Shown here one piece after another: positions 47,579-55,627 of a DNA stretch of 64,000 nt. The stretch comes from Paraburkholderia saeva (lineage in GTDB: Bacteria > Pseudomonadota > Gammaproteobacteria > Burkholderiales > Burkholderiaceae). The notes below the pieces were generated by a model. It made no database searches, was not told the DNA's origin, and saw only the letters and a list, made by a program, of their open reading frames with translations. The stretch covers positions 186,001-250,000 of the forward strand of contig NZ_CAJQZC010000003.1 in assembly GCF_907164555.1 (NCBI RefSeq). The letters are read 5' to 3'. Both the position numbers and the translations under genes were made by a program. Position 1 is the stretch's first letter. Every line of letters starts with the position of its first letter.

Positions 47579-49038
47579 TACTACTGTGTCACAAAACATT
47601 TGAGGTAACACAGCAATACGGACATCTCTTTAATCGCCTTGAGATGTGGGCAGCAATTCGCCAGCGCAGCGTTGCGATCGAGTCAGGTACGTGTCGCTGC
47701 ATTCGCTGGGGAGCCGCGTGGGATGTAGCCCGTGGGTAAGGCAGGTGCGCTGCGGATTTCGGAGTTTTTTTTACTGCCTTCATTGAGGCGCTGTGCGACG
47801 AGAAACCCATAGGCGACAATGCATAGAGATGCGTGATGATGAAATCCACGCCACCCACGCCCCTCGAAGTGTCCAAGGCCGAACTCCTGCTTTAGATCCT
47901 GGTAGTCGCGCTCAATGCGCCAGCGCATTTTGGCAACGTGAACCAGGTGTTCGACAGCCGTCGCATCGGGCAATGTGGAAAGCCAGTATTTGGTTGGCTC
48001 GGGTTCACCAATGGGCCACTCGATAAGCAGCCATTCCTCATCGCGCGGCGTAGCCCGCCAATAATCACGGTGAGAGGCCCGCACGCGCAACGCCGCAAAG
48101 CGGGAACTCGAGGCGGTACGCGTGCCTTCGCGCCAGGAAACCGTGTGATAGCAGGATGGTTCGAGCGCGAGCGCAAGGTCTTTGACTACGGCGGGATTGT
48201 GTCCCAGTACCCGGCGCTGCAGGCTTCGTGGTCGGCCGGGCTTGCCTGTAGAGGATTCGGCAGGTAGTGGGGCCCGGCCCGGTGGCCACACGCGGGTGCT
48301 CGACTGAATGCCCACGGCGTATTGCAGCCCGAGTTCACCAACGCTGTCACGAAACGCCGTGTCGTTTCCATAACCCGCATCAGCCAGCACCACTCCATTC
48401 GGGGCACCGCTTTGCCTTGCCTCACGCAGTTGCGCGATAGCGATCTGCGGCTTGGTTGCAAACTGAATTTCCTCGGGAACCCCTGCCAACTGCCGTCTCG
48501 CCGGATCGTCCACCCATTCCTTCGGGAGGTAAAGCTGATAAGCGACGGGCAGGCTCGCCTCCGTGGTGGCTACTGACAGGCTCACGGCAACTTGGCAATT
48601 ATCCTGCTTCCCCAACTGTCCACAGTATTGCCGCGCCACGCCCACCGAATGCTTTCCCTTCTTCGGAAAACCCGTGTCGTCAATGATCCAGTACAGCCCG
48701 TTTGACGGATCCATGTGCGGCAATACCCAGCGCCGAACCTGTTCGATTAATGCGGCGTCAGACCATTCTGACTTTGAAACGAAGTGATGCAGGGACTGGT
48801 GCCGCGCACTCACACGATGCGGTTCGAGATGGGCCGCCAGCGGCTCAACACTCTTACGCGCAATCGGCAGCATCAAACCCTGACAATAGCCCACCAGACC
48901 GGCACGACGATCACTGTGTCCAATTGTGTCACATAGGTGTTCAAGGTATTCGTCGAACGATGTCTCCCAGTCCATCGCTTCCTCATGCAAAGAATGAAGA
49001 GGCTCCTATAATGCCATGAATTTTATGACACAGTAGTA
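47579..49038. mobile_element. Complete IS701-family insertion sequence
   Basis: A 1,460-base element bounded by inverted repeats. The left end reads TACTACTGTGTCACAAAA and the right end, inverted, TACTACTGTGTCATAAAA (17 of 18 match). It contains one transposase gene on the minus strand. The flanks are CTAG on the left and CTAA on the right. This fits a 4-base YTAR-type target as I recall for the IS701 family, but the copies are not identical, so the duplication is mutated or the ends come from different insertions. Confidence 0.85.
47683..48975 (-). CDS. IS701-family DDE transposase
   Basis: A transposase of about 430 residues that fills the IS element. It has the family-typical N-terminal VEPLAAHLEP...HHFVSKSEWSDAALIEQV region. 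The first Asp motif is YWIIDDTGFPKKGKHSVGVARQYCGQLGKQDNCQVAVSLS, the second VVLADAGYGNDTAFR. The C-terminal Glu region is WRIERDYQDLKQEFGLGHFEGRGWRGFHHHASLC. It looks intact, so the element may be active. Start at 48975 (MDWETSFDEYL) follows AGGAAG; an in-frame ATG at 48990 would add five residues. Confidence 0.92.
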   Translation of the reverse strand: MDWETSFDEYLEHLCDTIGHSDRRAGLVGYCQGLMLPIARKSVEPLAAHLEPHRVSARHQSLHHFVSKSEWSDAALIEQVRRWVLPHMDPSNGLYWIIDDTGFPKKGKHSVGVARQYCGQLGKQDNCQVAVSLSVATTEASLPVAYQLYLPKEWVDDPARRQLAGVPEEIQFATKPQIAIAQLREARQSGAPNGVVLADAGYGNDTAFRDSVGELGLQYAVGIQSSTRVWPPGRAPLPAESSTGKPGRPRSLQRRVLGHNPAVVKDLALALEPSCYHTVSWREGTRTASSSRFAALRVRASHRDYWRATPRDEEWLLIEWPIGEPEPTKYWLSTLPDATAVEHLVHVAKMRWRIERDYQDLKQEFGLGHFEGRGWRGFHHHASLCIVAYGFLVAQRLNEGSKKNSEIRSAPALPTGYIPRGSPANAATRT

Positions 49039-49427
49039 CTAAAGGGTTCTGGACATAAGTCGAATCAGCGAAGTTTTTATTGCCGCGGCTGGTTTAGTGT
49101 CTGCTTTTTCGCATCGCCGGCTGATCGGCCGCCGGCGATCCGGTGCAGAAATCTGTTGATGACTGTGACCGAACCGACAACAAAGCATGACGATGCGCGA
49201 ACTGGGCGGGCACGATCATTAGAGACGTCATCGAGCGAAAACTTCAAAACCGTGGCGTGCGGCGGAACGGCTCAGGCTGACGACGTAGCAGATTGGCGCC
49301 TTCGGAGGCGCGCGTTCTGTGGGTGTTCGACGCAGGCATGACGCGGTCCTGCTGCCGACGAGCAACGCTCGCCTTAAGGGCCGTCTATTTCACATCACAG
49401 GCTACGCAACTAACCGTCTCGGGCAGG
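49039..49427. other. Intergenic region after the IS element
   Basis: The 389 bases between the IS right end and the GGDEF gene hold no frame with recognisable similarity, no RNA gene that I can see and no clear terminator. Frames present are short, Arg-rich and typical of GC-rich noncoding DNA. Confidence 0.4.
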
Positions 49428-50567
49428 TCAGCCGGGCAAAACAGCGAATGCGTACCCGTTTTTTCCATTGCGCTTGACCTCATACATGGCCTTGTCAGCT
49501 GCCGCGATCAACAGGCGATGATCGAAAAACGGATCGGGCCACGCAGCAATGCCGATACTTGCACTCATAATGCCCAGCCCCATCTGGCCGTCGATTTCCT
49601 TTACGCACGCGAGGAGCCGTGTCGCAATCGACTTCAACTCGCCGATGCCAGCGCCCGTGACAAGTACTGCAAACTCATCGCCACCCAGCCTCGCCACGAT
49701 ATCGCCGGGGCGCAGCGATTGCCGGAAATGGCTGGCCACCGACACCAGGAACGCGTCGCCGACGCCATGACCGAAGGTATCGTTCAAGTGCTTGAATCCA
49801 TCGAGATCAAGATAAATAAGCGCGACGGAACTGGACGGCCCGGCGGATCGTGCTGACGCCACGGTCGCCTCCAGTGCCGAAAGCAGTTTTTGCCGGTTAG
49901 GCAGGCCGGTCATGCCGTCGTGCTGCGCGGCATAAGCGAGCTGGTCGGCCATGCCGGCAAGGCGCCGCTGGCGACGCACGTAAACAGCAAGTGCGTTCAG
50001 CAGTGCGCCAACCACGACGACGGTCAGAACGGCGAGTGTGCAGGCAATTCGCAGCGCGCGATGGCGAATGTCCCTGCTGAGCGCGTCACGCCGCGAACGC
50101 CAGTGAAGCCCGGTGGCCGCCAGCGCAGCGTGTGTTGCGTCGAGACTGGCGCCGGTTACCGCAACATCGTTCGTAAAACGCGGGACGGGGACGGGGCTGT
50201 AACCCGCAAGCGCGTCTACTTCGGCAACGCGGTCGCGCAGCGCGGCAATAGCGCTCTGGCGCGCGGCAGCGTTCACGTCGCTTTGCGGCATCGTCTGCCA
50301 GACCTCAGCGGCATTCTGTGCGACGTCGGCGCGCATGACGGACTCGAGCACGAGTCCGACGTATTCCTGCTGTATCTGGTCGGAGAAGACGGCCCGCACC
50401 TGAAGCGCCATGTAGCTGAGCCCGAACACGAGACAGATCAGCGAAACGACGCCGACCGCGAGCGGAGACGGTGTCAGCAGTCTTCGCCGGGCAGCGTGAC
50501 CACGACTTTCCAGGCGAGGTGGCACATCACGGATGCGCGTACGTGGACTGGTCGTTTCCCGGGTCAT
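49428..50567 (-). CDS. Membrane-bound diguanylate cyclase (GGDEF)
   Basis: A 379-residue inner-membrane protein that should make cyclic di-GMP from GTP. Helix 1 (about 35-56) and helix 2 (about 172-197) enclose a periplasmic region of about 115 residues without a recognised sensor fold. The GGDEF domain begins HDGMTGLPNRQKLL, contains YLDLDGFKHLNDTFGHGVGDAFL, and has an intact GGDEF at 295-299. An RxxD inhibitory site (RPGD, 286-289) lies exactly five residues before it, so product inhibition is expected. Its first 41 bases overlap the end of the upstream gene on the same strand, pointing to a two-gene operon. Confidence 0.9.
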   Translation of the reverse strand: MTRETTSPRTRIRDVPPRLESRGHAARRRLLTPSPLAVGVVSLICLVFGLSYMALQVRAVFSDQIQQEYVGLVLESVMRADVAQNAAEVWQTMPQSDVNAAARQSAIAALRDRVAEVDALAGYSPVPVPRFTNDVAVTGASLDATHAALAATGLHWRSRRDALSRDIRHRALRIACTLAVLTVVVVGALLNALAVYVRRQRRLAGMADQLAYAAQHDGMTGLPNRQKLLSALEATVASARSAGPSSSVALIYLDLDGFKHLNDTFGHGVGDAFLVSVASHFRQSLRPGDIVARLGGDEFAVLVTGAGIGELKSIATRLLACVKEIDGQMGLGIMSASIGIAAWPDPFFDHRLLIAAADKAMYEVKRNGKNGYAFAVLPG

Positions 50568-51114
50568 GATGCCGATAATCTACGCGACGAAATGCGGATG
50601 CGATGCGGGAAAACAACGTCGGCGGTTTCGGGGGGCTCGCGGCACGGTGGTGGTTGACGGGAGCGGCGGGGCTCACCGGATGCGACGGCGCGCGGATGAT
50701 GTCTGCCTCCATCGGGGCGGCACTCGCGTCCCATTCCGTTCCGGCGTCGACCTGCGTGTCCATGAACACCGGCGTCAAGCCTGCTGAAGGCGCAACATAC
50801 GGCGGTGACGACGCGGGATCGACTGCTACCGCGGCCAACGCACGAACGACCGGCTCCGCAGTCGAATCGTTCCGTCGCGAGGCGCCAGTAACGACCATCG
50901 GCTGCTCACGCGCCGCCTGAATGGCGCGCTCGTACGCCTGCATGTCCCGGCTGAACCACATGATGTACGTCGCGGTGCCGAGCACGCCAACGCCAAGCCC
51001 AATCGAGGACATGAGCCAGAGTTGTAGCCACGGCGGACGGGACGCTCGCTTATCAGGATTTTCGCGGCGCGCAGTACCGCGTATCCGCTCAGATGATGCC
51101 GGGTCGCTGTCCAT
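50527..51114 (-). CDS. Single-pass membrane protein of unknown function
   Basis: A 195-residue protein I do not recognise. Residues 1-28 are polar. One membrane segment follows (LQLWLMSSIGLGVGVLGTATYIMWF). The rest is a Pro/Ala/Ser-rich, probably periplasmic tail rich in low-complexity sequence (SPAAPVNHHRAASPPKPP). The start at 51114 has GGAG 7 bases upstream. It overlaps the diguanylate cyclase gene by 41 bases on the same strand, so the two are likely coexpressed, and it might modulate that enzyme. Composition makes a chance frame possible, but the ribosome binding site and overlap favour a real gene. Confidence 0.5.
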   Translation of the reverse strand: MDSDPASSERIRGTARRENPDKRASRPPWLQLWLMSSIGLGVGVLGTATYIMWFSRDMQAYERAIQAAREQPMVVTGASRRNDSTAEPVVRALAAVAVDPASSPPYVAPSAGLTPVFMDTQVDAGTEWDASAAPMEADIIRAPSHPVSPAAPVNHHRAASPPKPPTLFSRIASAFRRVDYRHHDPGNDQSTYAHP

Positions 51115-51858
51115 TGCAACGCTCCACCTGGTTAGAGATCGTGCGCGACGCGCGGTCGCGATTCCCACGCCGGTCGGTGCAGGCAGACGCGCAAGCAAGT
51201 TGCGGTCCCGCATCCAGATTCGAGGTTCGGCATCGGAACTCCCGGCGATGTTCCTGAAAGCCCCTTGAACCATGATAGTTTGAAGTTTCCCTCCGCGGCC
51301 TGCCTTCGTTGTCAGCGGGTCTGTTTTTCTTGCTTATCGACGCGCCACGCCGCGAAAAGACAACGTCCTGGCCGGCGTGACCTGGACGCTGACCCTGTAT
51401 CTCCGGTGCGGAACACAGGAGTGGCGAGACATTCGCGTCCCCTGACCTGCTATGGCCCTTCATGGGCAACGACGCGCAACCGTCATGCCGCAGCGGCACC
51501 GGCCAGCGAAAATACCGAAGGAGTTCTCTTCGCCGCGAGATGCGCGGCTGGCGTGGGCGGATTCGCCGTCATCCAGTTACCCGGTGGTGCCACTCAGGAA
51601 CACACCGTGGATCGCCCTGACGGACGAGGCAATGCAACAGTCGAAGAAGGCGTGGCGAGAAACAGTTTCACATTGCTTTGCAGGGGAAGTCGAGTCGCTG
51701 GCTGCGCTTTCGGGCAACTGATCCGTCATCGTTGGGCTGAGATGAATCTCATCGCGAATGACCACCCACGCTGACAGCAATTCGAACGGCGGTCAGCGAC
51801 TTTGCGGGCGCAGCGCAGCGTCACCTTGACAGGGCGCCGCAAGCGACGCCCCGGCGCA
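51115..51858. other. Gene-poor region before decayed SDR
   Basis: These 744 bases contain several short open frames on both strands, none with a recognisable motif or good ribosome binding site. The best plus-strand candidate (ending near 51721 with WRETVSHCFAGEVESLAALSGN) is not convincing. I regard the region as noncoding, probably residual sequence from deleted genes given the pseudogene next to it. Confidence 0.35.
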
Positions 51859-52038
51859 TTAATGGCCTGCGCTCTGGCCGCCGTCGACGTGCAGGATCTC
51901 GCCCGTGACGAACGGTGCCGAATCCAGATACAGCACAGCGTTTGCGATATCGCTCATCTCGCCCATGTGGCCGACCGGATGTAGCGCATCGAGCGCTGCG
52001 TGGGTTTCCGGCGCATGTAAAGGCGACTTGATAATGCG
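51859..52038 (-). pseudogene. C-terminal remnant of an SDR oxidoreductase gene
   Basis: About 60 codons encode IIKSPLHAPETHAALDALHPVGHMGEMSDIANAVLYLDSAPFVTGEILHVDGGQSAGH, split here only by notation. This is the exact end of a short-chain dehydrogenase/reductase (P-G-R-G--DIA-AVLYL-S--FVTGE-LHVDGG). The cofactor motif and the YxxxK active site are absent. The upstream boundary lies about 45 bases before the end of the VOC gene, so a deletion joined the two. Confidence 0.7.
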
Positions 52039-52081
52039 AGAAGACGAAGTTCCCGGTGCTGTCGCGACGTCCGCGTCTGTC

Positions 52082-52504
52082 TCAGGACGCCTCGCTGCGT
52101 GGATCAAAATCAAACTCGAGCCTGATGCCGCCCGGCTCGTACACCATCGTGTGTCGCTTGGGGCCTGGACCCAGGTTCTCCGGCGCAAACTCGACTGTTA
52201 CGCCGGGCCACCCGGCAACCCGCGCGAAGATCTCGTTGAGTGCGCTTTCGCTAACGACGCGCAACGCGATGTGATGCAAGCCGACATTCGTCTTGCGGTC
52301 AAACTCTGTACGGTTTGGCTGATCTGTGACTTCCCAGAGCGTCAGCATGACATGTCCGTCGGACACGAACGCGGCTGGATACGAAGGCCTCTCGCCGACT
52401 TGCGTCCAGCCGAGGCAATTGACAAAGAAGTCGCGCGTGACGCCCAGATCGCGGACCGTCAGGCCCACATGATCGATGCCGACCGTTAGCGGTTTATCAG
52501 CCAT
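52082..52504 (-). CDS. VOC (glyoxalase/bleomycin resistance) family protein
   Basis: A 140-residue vicinal-oxygen-chelate protein with two beta-alpha-beta-beta-beta modules. Metal-site residues are visible: His in GIDHVGLTVRDL, His in VGLHHIALRV, and Glu in GGIRLEFDFDP. HVMLTLWEVTD closes the first module. Members include glyoxalases, dioxygenases and resistance proteins, so the reaction cannot be named. The start at 52504 (MADKPLTVGIDHVG) fits the fold. It lies beside the decayed SDR gene on the same strand. Confidence 0.82.
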   Translation of the reverse strand: MADKPLTVGIDHVGLTVRDLGVTRDFFVNCLGWTQVGERPSYPAAFVSDGHVMLTLWEVTDQPNRTEFDRKTNVGLHHIALRVVSESALNEIFARVAGWPGVTVEFAPENLGPGPKRHTMVYEPGGIRLEFDFDPRSEAS

Positions 52505-52800
52505 TTCGAAGGTTTCCAGGGTGGGTTGAGGGATGTTACTGCAAACGGCCGGGTGACGTGGAAGAGCAGATTGCCGGACGCCACGCTGCTGCCTTCGATT
52601 GCCAAACTCGTACGGCACGCGGTGCATGAGCGGAAATCGGTGACGATGCCCGACGAATGCGAGCGGCCCCGGGCAACGCATTGATGGCCTGACTGCCAAA
52701 AAAACGCACGCAAACCGGCGCAGCCGTCACAAACGCCCTGTGCTGCCCGTCTGGTGGTGATGCGAAGCGCAATGGGCGCACGCACAACCAGAGGGCAAAC

Positions 52801-53265
52801 ATGATGACGGCAGCACGAATCAACTTCTTTCAACTCGCCCCGGCTAACCTGAAGGCGATGATCAATCTCTCCGGTTCTGTCAAACAGAGCTCGCTTGGCG
52901 CCAGAATCGTCGAAATGATCAATCTGCGTGTTTCGCAGATCAACGGCTGCGGCGTCTGCGTCGACATGCACTGGCGTGATCTGATAAAGCAGGGCGTCGA
53001 CCCGCGCCATCTCAACGCGATTGCCGGCTGGCGCGAAGCGCCGTTCTTCGACGCCCGCGAGCGTGCTGCGCTCGGTTGGGCCGAAGCGGTCAACGCGCTG
53101 CCGCACCAGGATACGACCGACGACGCGTGGCGCGCGTTGAGCGAGCGTTTCAACGAAACGGAGATCGCCGAACTGTCGTATGTCATCGCCACCATTCGTG
53201 GCTGGAATGTGATGAACCTGAGCCTGCGTAACCAGATTCCGGAAAATCCGGCGCCGGGATTCTGA
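52801..53265 (+). CDS. AhpD-like carboxymuconolactone decarboxylase family protein
   Basis: A 154-residue helical protein of the CMD/AhpD superfamily. The peroxidase-type motif is INGCGVCVDMHWRDL, with C50, C53 and H57 matching the CxxC-x3-H active site of AhpD alkyl hydroperoxidases. ERAALGWAEAVNALPH and FNETEIAELSYVIATIRGWNVMNLSL are typical of the small stress-linked members in Burkholderia. It probably reduces peroxides or acts as a thiol redox protein. GAGGG 6-7 bases upstream supports the ATG at 52801 (52804 is also possible). Confidence 0.87.
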   Translation: MMTAARINFFQLAPANLKAMINLSGSVKQSSLGARIVEMINLRVSQINGCGVCVDMHWRDLIKQGVDPRHLNAIAGWREAPFFDARERAALGWAEAVNALPHQDTTDDAWRALSERFNETEIAELSYVIATIRGWNVMNLSLRNQIPENPAPGF

Positions 53266-53364
53266 TCGGGAGATGTTCTGTCGTTCGCGCGTGGATGTTC
53301 AGCGCGCGGACGCGACATCGACGCCATGCATCAAACGGTTCACGGATCGTGCACGGACAGGAGT

Positions 53365-53559
53365 GACATCATCGAATTCGTCCATCTCGACAATCCAGAC
53401 GACCTGCTGTCTGCCTTCACGGTGATGCGCGAACTGCGCCCTCATCCGCACGACGCTGCGTGATTCGTCAGCCAGATAGAGCGCCAGCGCGCGCAGGGCT
53501 GCCGTCTGCTCGCCGCGCGCGCAGGCCCTCGTCAGGTTTTCGTCTGGCTGAATGTGTAG
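53365..53559 (+). pseudogene. GNAT acetyltransferase fragment with in-frame TGA
   Basis: One frame reads DIIEFVHLDNPDDLLSAFTVMRELRPHPHDAA, then TGA (53461-53463). In the same frame it continues FVSQIERQRAQGCRLLAARAGPRQVFV to TAG at 53557-53559. The pattern ...MRELRPHL--AAFV--I-RQ---GYRLLA is the start of small GNAT N-acetyltransferases as I know them. A nonsense change (for example CGA to TGA) plus loss of the remaining domain best explains it. The rest of the 577-base gap up to 53843 shows no other gene. Confidence 0.5.
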
Positions 53560-53843
53560 AGATCAGCGTGATAGCGCGAAGCGCTGCGGTCCCGCGTGCG
53601 TGCGATCCACGCGCACTTCACGTGTGACCTGAAGCATGAACGGACGCCGCATCGAAAGCAAAACGAATAAAACAGCAGGCTTTTAGCAAGCGACGCGCCG
53701 TTAAACCATAACACTGCGGTGGTCCAATGCGCCCTGTTTCAAATGGTATGTCGCAACCGCTACACATCTCTAACAACATCGCCAGCGTCATCCACCCGGG
53801 AAGCCGGCGGAAGCGCTGAACAGCGAATCTGGAGCCCCGAGAA

Positions 53844-55535
53844 ATGTTCCGTAGAGTCCTTTTGCCCGTCCCGCTCGCCGCGCTCGCGCTGGCACTGAGC
53901 GCGTGTGGCAGCAGTAACGACAACACGCCCGCTGCTGCAGCAACACCGCCGGCCGCTACCGTATCGGTGCAGGACGCCGCTGTCACCGCCACGCCGATCA
54001 AGCATCTCGTGGTGATCTTCGGCGAGAACCGTTCGTTCGATCACTACTTCGCGACATACCCGGCCGCGGTGAATCCGGCAGGCGAGCCGCAATTCCTCGC
54101 AGCTTCGAATACGCCGACTTCGGTCAACGGGCTGACGCCCGCGCTGCTGACGTCGAACCCGAACAAGACCGCAGCCGGTAATGGTGCGAACGCCTCCAAC
54201 CCGTTCCGGCTCGACCGCACGCAGGCGAACACGGAAGGCCAGAACCACGCCTACACGGCCGAGCAGCAGGCCTATGACAACGGCCAGATGGACCTGTTCC
54301 CGGAGTTCACGGGTAACAATACGGTCAGCAGCACAGGCGTGTTCGGCACGCCAGGTCTCGTGATGGGTTACTACGACGGCAACACCGTCACGGCGCTGTG
54401 GAATTACGCGCAGAACTTCGCGATGAACAGCAACACGTATACGGACACGTTCGGTCCGTCGACGCCGGGCGCGATTCACGTGGTGTCCGGCCAGACGAAC
54501 GGCGTGATTCCGAACGGCGGCGTCGCAGTGGCGGGCAGCATGATCTCCGACGGCCAGGGCGGCTTCACGATCACGGGCGACCCAGATCCGACGGGCGACG
54601 TCTGCTCGGGTGCGACGTCGGGCAAGATGTCGGCGTTGAACAAGAACATCGGCGACCTGCTGAACGCGAAGGGACTGACGTGGGGCGGCTTCATGGGCGG
54701 CTTCGATCTCACAGCGACCAATCCGAACGGCACGACAGGGTGCTCACGCACGACGTTCTCGTCGGTGCTCGCATCGTCGCCGAAGGATTACAGCCCGCAC
54801 CACAACTGGTTCCAGTATTTCCCGTCGACGGCCAACCCGGCGCACACGCGTCCGACCTCGGTCGCGACAGTGGGCTTCAACGATCCGCTCGACAGCACGG
54901 CGACGCCGGTTCACCACGAGTACGACGTCAACGACTTCTTCGCAGCAGTGAAGTCGGGCAACTATCCGTCGGTGAGCTACCTGAAGGCACCGGCTGTGCA
55001 GGACGGTCATCCGGGCAATTCGGATCCCCTCGACGAACAGGCGTTCTACACGAAGGTCATCAACTTCCTGCAGCAGCAGCCTGACTGGAAGAGCACGGCC
55101 GTCATCCTGACGTACGACGATTCGGACGGCTGGTACGACCACCGCTACGCAGCACCGACAACGGCATCGTTCGACGCGTCCGACATGCTGAACGGCGCCG
55201 CGACGTGCGGCACCTCGGGCACGACGCCGCAAGGTCTCAGCCCGGCCGGTCTCGCGATCAACGGCCGTTGTGGTCCGGGCACGCGCGTTCCGTTCGTCGT
55301 GGTTTCGCCGTATGCGAAGGTCAACTTCGTGGATGACACGCGCCTCACGCAGTCATCGGTCGTGCGCTTCATCGAAGACAACTGGCTTGGCGGTCAGCGC
55401 CTCGGCGGCGGCTCGAACGATGCATCGGCGGGCAGCATCATGGGCCTCTTCGACTTCACGAACGGCGGCAGCACGCCGACGCTGTACCTCGACCAGAACC
55501 TGGGGACGAAGCTCTCTGCCGCACCGCAGATCTAA
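53844..55535 (+). CDS. Phospholipase C / acid phosphatase (AcpA-type) lipoprotein
   Basis: A 563-residue phosphoesterase of the bacterial phospholipase C/AcpA family. The N terminus is a lipoprotein signal (LALALSAC, Cys21), so it is likely membrane-anchored in the periplasm or at the surface. The mature protein begins with the metal-binding IKHLVVIFGENRSFDHYFATYP. It then shows QMDLFPEFTGNN, MGYYDGNTVTALWNYAQNFAM, FGPSTPGAIHVVSGQT, SPHHNWFQYF and VILTYDDSDGWYDH, then GTRVPFVVVSPYA. All are characteristic. It may release phosphate from lipids or organic phosphates. A strong terminator follows. Confidence 0.9.
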   Translation: MFRRVLLPVPLAALALALSACGSSNDNTPAAAATPPAATVSVQDAAVTATPIKHLVVIFGENRSFDHYFATYPAAVNPAGEPQFLAASNTPTSVNGLTPALLTSNPNKTAAGNGANASNPFRLDRTQANTEGQNHAYTAEQQAYDNGQMDLFPEFTGNNTVSSTGVFGTPGLVMGYYDGNTVTALWNYAQNFAMNSNTYTDTFGPSTPGAIHVVSGQTNGVIPNGGVAVAGSMISDGQGGFTITGDPDPTGDVCSGATSGKMSALNKNIGDLLNAKGLTWGGFMGGFDLTATNPNGTTGCSRTTFSSVLASSPKDYSPHHNWFQYFPSTANPAHTRPTSVATVGFNDPLDSTATPVHHEYDVNDFFAAVKSGNYPSVSYLKAPAVQDGHPGNSDPLDEQAFYTKVINFLQQQPDWKSTAVILTYDDSDGWYDHRYAAPTTASFDASDMLNGAATCGTSGTTPQGLSPAGLAINGRCGPGTRVPFVVVSPYAKVNFVDDTRLTQSSVVRFIEDNWLGGQRLGGGSNDASAGSIMGLFDFTNGGSTPTLYLDQNLGTKLSAAPQI

Positions 55536-55559
55536 TCCCGGTTCGTTGCACCTGTGACG

Positions 55560-55598
55560 CGTGTCGAGCCAGCTTCGTGCTGGCTCGACACGTTTGTT
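55560..55598 (+). terminator. Strong hairpin terminator after phospholipase C gene
   Basis: CGTGTCGAGCCAGC and GCTGGCTCGACACG form a perfect 14-base stem around TTCGT, followed by TTTGTT. It separates the phospholipase gene from the di-heme peroxidase gene 30 bases further on, so the latter must rely on read-through or a promoter nearby. Confidence 0.82.
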
Positions 55599-55627
55599 CG
55601 TGTTCCGCGCTTTTCATTGCTATCGCC

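Noticed and set aside
51452..51721. Possible 89-residue gene ending WRETVSHCFAGEVESLAALSGN
   Set aside because: The C-terminal half looks protein-like but there is no good ribosome binding site, the N-terminal half is Arg/Pro-rich, and I know no family for it.
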